Shown here in pieces: positions 8,731-12,024 of a DNA stretch of 12,024 nt. A program made the position numbers and the translations under genes. How positions within the stretch are numbered: the first letter of the stretch is position 1; every line of letters starts with the position of its first letter. The notes under the pieces are model-generated. The model had not been told where the DNA came from and searched no databases. It saw only the letters and a list, made by a program, of their open reading frames with translations. The stretch spans positions 1 to 12,024 of the forward strand of contig NW_020312333.1 in the NCBI RefSeq assembly GCF_002999335.1. Reading direction: 5' to 3'. The DNA is from Cyclospora cayetanensis. Taxonomy: Eukaryota > Apicomplexa > Conoidasida > Eucoccidiorida > Eimeriidae.

Positions 8731-8811
8731 GAGCATACTACGGGTGTGCAACGAGGAAGAAGGCAAGGATTGCAGAGCTTCATCGTCATCGTTTTTCAAC
8801 TAAGGCAAACA

Positions 8812-10224
8812 ATGACGCTTTTTAAGCGGTTTCTTGGCCCTTGCTTGGCCGTTTGCGCGCTTCTAGCGTATGCGCCTCACAACGTTGAGGGGGAGGATCT
8901 GCCGGAAGTTGCAGTAGGTAGAGGTGTCGGAGAAGTAGTGCACGTGCCGCTTGAGAACGCGGAAAAGGATCTGTATGATGCATTAATTCGAAATGGCCTC
9001 TTCAAGCACTTAGACGATGCTCAGGCGGAGTTGCGCCAAAACTTTGGTACCTCGACTTCTCGTCGGATTGCCAGGTGGTGGCATGTGGCGCTGATGCATG
9101 AGCTGCGAAGTAAGCGATTTCCAGAATCGTGGATTAGTGCAGCGGCAAATATGCATAAGAAACTGGGTGGGCAGGGGGACTTCATTGCTGCTCTGCACCC
9201 CGCCGGCTACCAGGGCAGTTCCTTGAATGCAGCAAGTGGATCGCAGCGCGCAGCTTTCCTGTCGCTTGCGTATCTCTTCCTGACACTCCATGTTCCACAG
9301 GAGTTGCAAAATTGCGTCTATGAAAAGAGCGATGCTGCCATTACTGAGTGCCTCGGTAGGTATACAGAGGCCGTGCAGTCTGCCCTGTTTTCGACTCTGA
9401 CGAGTTACTTCCAGTATATCCCCCCCCAGTACTCCGCTTCCCGCATCCCAGCTGTTGCGTTTGTCCTTGCTGCCGTGTCTCCCTGCCCTTTCGGATTTAT
9501 GGCAGAACCTGCCTTCATAAAAGCGGCATTGACAGGTGGCAGTGCGGCAAGCATCAAGGCCCTCGGATCACTCAAGCAGGTTGCTGGTTCTAAAAGCTGT
9601 CCAGAGTTTAGGAAGCAGCTACTAAGAGCACTGATGATAAGCGGCATCACCCCAGGGGACATTATTCGTGCACAAGGGCTTGCAGATCAGCTGAAGCAGC
9701 ACAAGGCATCGGCGCGTGACGAGGTCGAGGCAGTCAGCGAGGAGCTGAACAAACTAGGCGAGATAAGTGCTGATCTCTTGGGCGGCGAGGATGAGAAGAC
9801 GTCGGCACACCTAGATTCAAGCGAGATACAAGAATTGCTCACGAGCTTTCTTAACACGACCTCGCAACAGGATATTCAGGCCTTTTTCGACTCAACTGTC
9901 GGTAAAAGAGTACAGGCTGCCTTTCAGGACTCTCAGTCCTCTAATAGTGCGTTTTTGGACAGAGTGCTCGGGCTGGCGGGAAGTGTCAGCGGATCAGTTC
10001 CACCAGACATGTCTTTCGACTCGCTGCTGAAGCAGTTCGCCGATACCTTGGAAAGCGAGGCACGCGAGAACCCGCAGAGGGTTCCGCGTTTGCTTCCTCC
10101 TGGTGCAAGTAAAAAGGAGCAGGCTGAGGAGTTGCTTAAACAAAGCAGGAATTTCAGCCTGCACGTGGCGCCTTTTATGCCCACTAAAGAAGATGATAAG
10201 AGTTCTCCAGATGCAGCAAATTGA
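8812..10224 (+). CDS. Secreted 470-residue orphan protein
   Basis: This is a single uninterrupted frame of 470 residues. The start is ATG 8812; the frame is open upstream to 8746, but only with GTG, which a eukaryotic gene would not use. Residues 1 to about 27 form a signal peptide: basic MTLFKR, hydrophobic core LAVCALLAY, probable cleavage after VEG27. The mature part is mostly helical by composition. It has four cysteines (C168, C180, C225, C263) that could form two disulfides, RRIARWW near 84-90, hydrophobic stretches at about 147-161 and 212-223, and two possible N-glycosylation sequons (NTT, NFS) in the C-terminal half. An acidic, charged segment lies at about 300-330, and the C-terminus is hydrophilic. 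There is no GPI tail. In a coccidian such a protein would be sorted to dense granules, rhoptries, the parasite surface or the oocyst wall, but I cannot assign a family. Coding potential is the strongest in the window. Confidence 0.9.
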   Translation: MTLFKRFLGPCLAVCALLAYAPHNVEGEDLPEVAVGRGVGEVVHVPLENAEKDLYDALIRNGLFKHLDDAQAELRQNFGTSTSRRIARWWHVALMHELRSKRFPESWISAAANMHKKLGGQGDFIAALHPAGYQGSSLNAASGSQRAAFLSLAYLFLTLHVPQELQNCVYEKSDAAITECLGRYTEAVQSALFSTLTSYFQYIPPQYSASRIPAVAFVLAAVSPCPFGFMAEPAFIKAALTGGSAASIKALGSLKQVAGSKSCPEFRKQLLRALMISGITPGDIIRAQGLADQLKQHKASARDEVEAVSEELNKLGEISADLLGGEDEKTSAHLDSSEIQELLTSFLNTTSQQDIQAFFDSTVGKRVQAAFQDSQSSNSAFLDRVLGLAGSVSGSVPPDMSFDSLLKQFADTLESEARENPQRVPRLLPPGASKKEQAEELLKQSRNFSLHVAPFMPTKEDDKSSPDAAN

Positions 10225-10679
10225 CCGTAACACTGCTTTGTAAGTAGTCTTGAGGGTTCATTTGGCGAGTTATTGCTTCTGGGAGCGGCCAGCCAGGAAT
10301 CTCAAAATATCGCTAGCCCAGCACAGGGTATCCTCCATCATCGCCTTGGTCTTGAGCGTGTATCGCTTTCTTATGCTATGTACACGAATGTCAGCAGCAC
10401 ATTATTCGTGTGGTGTTGCTGGAGGTGCTCATTTTGATATGCGGTGCAAGAAACGGCCGGCCTCCTTTTTGCGCGCCTCCACAGTATTGCTTCTGCCAAG
10501 CATTGGAGATTGGTAAAGGGCAAACCTGTGATCATCGCTTTCGTAATGGATCAGATGGCTTTGGAGGCTAGAGGGGGAATCTGTTATCGGCCTCCTTGCC
10601 GAAAGTGTGGACTCGGGGAGTTTTGGTGCCATTTGTTGTTTTCGGAGAAGTGCATTGCTGAGCGAATTTCCTGTTGCCA
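10225..10679. other. 3' flank of the secreted-protein gene
   Basis: No AATAAA is seen just after the stop. Short ORFs on both strands (10250-10516 +, 10429-10854 -) overlap each other and show no domain. The right part may be the eroded end of retroelement copy B, but no motif is readable left of about 10680. Confidence 0.45.
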
Positions 10680-10889
10680 TAACCAATCCTGGTGTATTGG
10701 TGGAGGCAATTGAAAGAGCAGATGGCGGACCGATGTGCACATGCAGCCCTACCTTGGACAAGTTAAAACCACAGGTCCTTTTAAGGAGGTGCAGCAGCAC
10801 GCTCTTGCAGTATACTGACACAGGATGGGTAACGTTCGAGTACTTCACTGACAATGCCGTGAAGTTGCGACCAATCAGGCATGTGTGGT

Positions 10890-12024
10890 AGGCAGGGGAG
10901 GTGGGTTGGTGCTTTGGACGTCATTCTTAGACTGATGGTTCGCCACCCGTCTTGAAATTTTGGCAAGAGTGGCGGATGCGTAGATTTGATAAGCACAAGA
11001 CTCGCGCAATTCCGATAAAAATCTTGACAGACAAGGAAGGTTGCGCCGCACAGCAGTGAACTGCTTAAGTATTGCGAGAGCGCTAAAGATGCCCTTTATA
11101 CACTCTAAAGCTCTAAAGGGGGTATGTAACCCAGCGACACAACTGTAGGGCCACCACAGTCCTGAAAATTTGTCCAAAGCTGCGATGAAGATTAATTGTC
11201 GATCGGGTGGTTGAAGGACGTTCGTTTGAATCGCTCGGGCGTTTTTTCATGCCCTACTACGCCACCTAGGGAGCTTTACCCCGCATTGGTAAGCGCTGTT
11301 TGCTCTCGATGAGGTGAAAACGATCAGTAAATAAGTGCTTTGAAGATGTTGGAAAAAATTGCACCCAGCACTTCGTCATTCGTGTCGGCTATTTGGAAAA
11401 AAAATGGCTCTAATTGGGCAGTGTGAATACAGAACGAATTTAAAGATGGTTGATAAGCTTACTTGCTGCGGCATCAGCTTCCTCTCTCCAAGTAAAAGAC
11501 TGTTCTTAAGCACACTAGTCAAAGAAAAGGCGATTCGAGCCTACCCAGGTTTGGAATCTGGGTGACCAGATACAAGACCATAAAATTTTGCGACGTTATT
11601 GCTGCGTAAAAGTAAACATCAAGCTGTGGGTGCTTCGAATTTTGCCGTTGTGGCTTAATTTTTGAGGCCGAAACACGAATTCTTGATAGCAATTGTTCTC
11701 ATAAAAAGCCAACACATGTAGATTTACGTGCAGCTGTTTGTCCCACAATAGCTGTAGCGGACGCCGTATGCGTTGTTGGTGCTTTTGAAGGTTTCGGCTC
11801 AGTATTAATATCTTATCCATCGCGGCAACCATCCAGCCTTCCTCGAAATGCTGATAGAATTATTACTAAGCTTGACACTGCACTTAGGATAAAACATTAA
11901 CAAGTCCAACGATTCAGAGGTACTGGAGTTTGCCAGTGATAGTATGGAGCGCCGTTCTGTGCCGGCCAACAGAGTACATAGGAATTTTAGAAAACGCGTT
12001 AAGTAAAATGCCAAGTAGACGGAC
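10890..12024 (-). pseudogene. Decayed Ty3/gypsy pol, copy B
   Basis: Read on the - strand from 12024, this copy begins in RT at the same position as copy A. GLVN at about 11897-11908 is the NAP region. MDKILILSRNLQKHQQ from 11820 replaces the catalytic YxDD (the pair is lost), and RRPLQLLWDKQL is the thumb. EQSFTWREEADAA at about 11503-11465 is the connection into RNase H. FQIADTNDEVLGAIF (11398-11354) is the RNase H start with the catalytic D. FHLIESKQRLPMRGK (11320-11276) and GMKK near 11253 continue it, LCRWVTYPL (about 11142-11116) follows, and ALSQ (11083-11072) ends it. Then ELRES-like linker sequence runs to about 10890. Stops and frame changes are frequent. Integrase is not clearly recognisable; a faint LLFQLPPP at about 10723-10700 could be the linker to its core. 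Confidence 0.82.
11915..12024 (-). repeat. Right arm of terminal inverted repeat
   Basis: This is the reverse-complement partner of 1-110 with 107/110 identity, including an exact 83-base block (11941-12023). It lies at the RT end of copy B. Just inside, at 11914 and below, the two copies still align as RT but at roughly half identity, so the high identity is limited to the outermost 110 bases. Confidence 0.95.

Noticed and set aside
8746..8811. Upstream extension of the secreted-protein frame
   Set aside because: The extension would need a GTG start. The ATG at 8812 is followed at once by a textbook signal peptide.
10429..10854. 141-codon - strand ORF near copy B
   Set aside because: I looked for integrase zinc-finger and DDE motifs and found none clear. 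It overlaps + strand ORFs of similar length, so it is probably chance or eroded element sequence.
11221..11240. tRNA T-loop-like word (GTTTGAATC)
   Set aside because: No acceptor stem, D arm or anticodon arm at the right distance, and it lies within RNase H relic sequence.
1..12024. A single 12-kb DNA transposon bounded by terminal inverted repeats
   Set aside because: The repeat arms are internal RT sequence continuing into homologous pol on both sides, not element termini. No target-site duplication can be seen and the interior holds host-type genes.

Overview
The window looks like eukaryotic nuclear DNA of mid GC content. It is probably from a coccidian apicomplexan of the Eimeria/Cyclospora type, held at moderate confidence. 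The reasons are a long intron-poor gene for a signal-peptide-bearing orphan protein, a short two-exon gene with a clean GT-AG intron, and decayed chromovirus-type (Ty3/gypsy) retroelements, which I recall being reported from Eimeria. No bacterial operon or Shine-Dalgarno structure is seen. CAG and telomere-type arrays common in Eimeria are absent, so the genus is open.

Layout, left to right. Positions 1-2445 hold a heavily decayed Ty3/gypsy pol on the + strand, in the order reverse transcriptase, RNase H, zinc-binding and catalytic integrase, GPY/F module and probable chromodomain. Its frames are broken repeatedly by stops and shifts. Positions 2446-4100 show no gene. A two-exon gene (4225-4789 joined to 5158-5276) encodes a predicted 227-residue protein with a basic, Ala/Pro/Ser-rich N-terminal half, one membrane span and a short charged tail. 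Positions 5283-6780 contain only weak ORFs. A short stretch at 6805-7029 resembles the CTDGA/NC.SS.H part of hAT/ZBED-type transposases, at low confidence. Positions 7030-8510 are non-coding as far as I can see. The gene at 8812-10224 encodes a 470-residue secreted or organellar protein with a clear signal peptide that I cannot assign to a family. From about 10890 to 12024, on the - strand, lies a second decayed copy of the same kind of Ty3/gypsy pol (RT, RNase H and the linker towards integrase).

The two pol remnants enter from opposite ends, so the two host genes sit in a pocket between inverted retroelement relics. The outermost 110 bases at both ends are almost identical in inverted orientation (107/110), yet homology falls to roughly half right after that at the same RT position. 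That abrupt boundary is the strangest structural feature here. It is best explained by repeat collapse at contig ends or by local gene conversion.

The two host genes are on the same strand about 3.5 kb apart, with separate predicted 5' leaders and no sign of joint function. I see no RNA genes, CRISPR array, rRNA or tRNA. The best candidates for something undescribed are the 470-residue secreted orphan, the small membrane protein and the hAT-like fragment.
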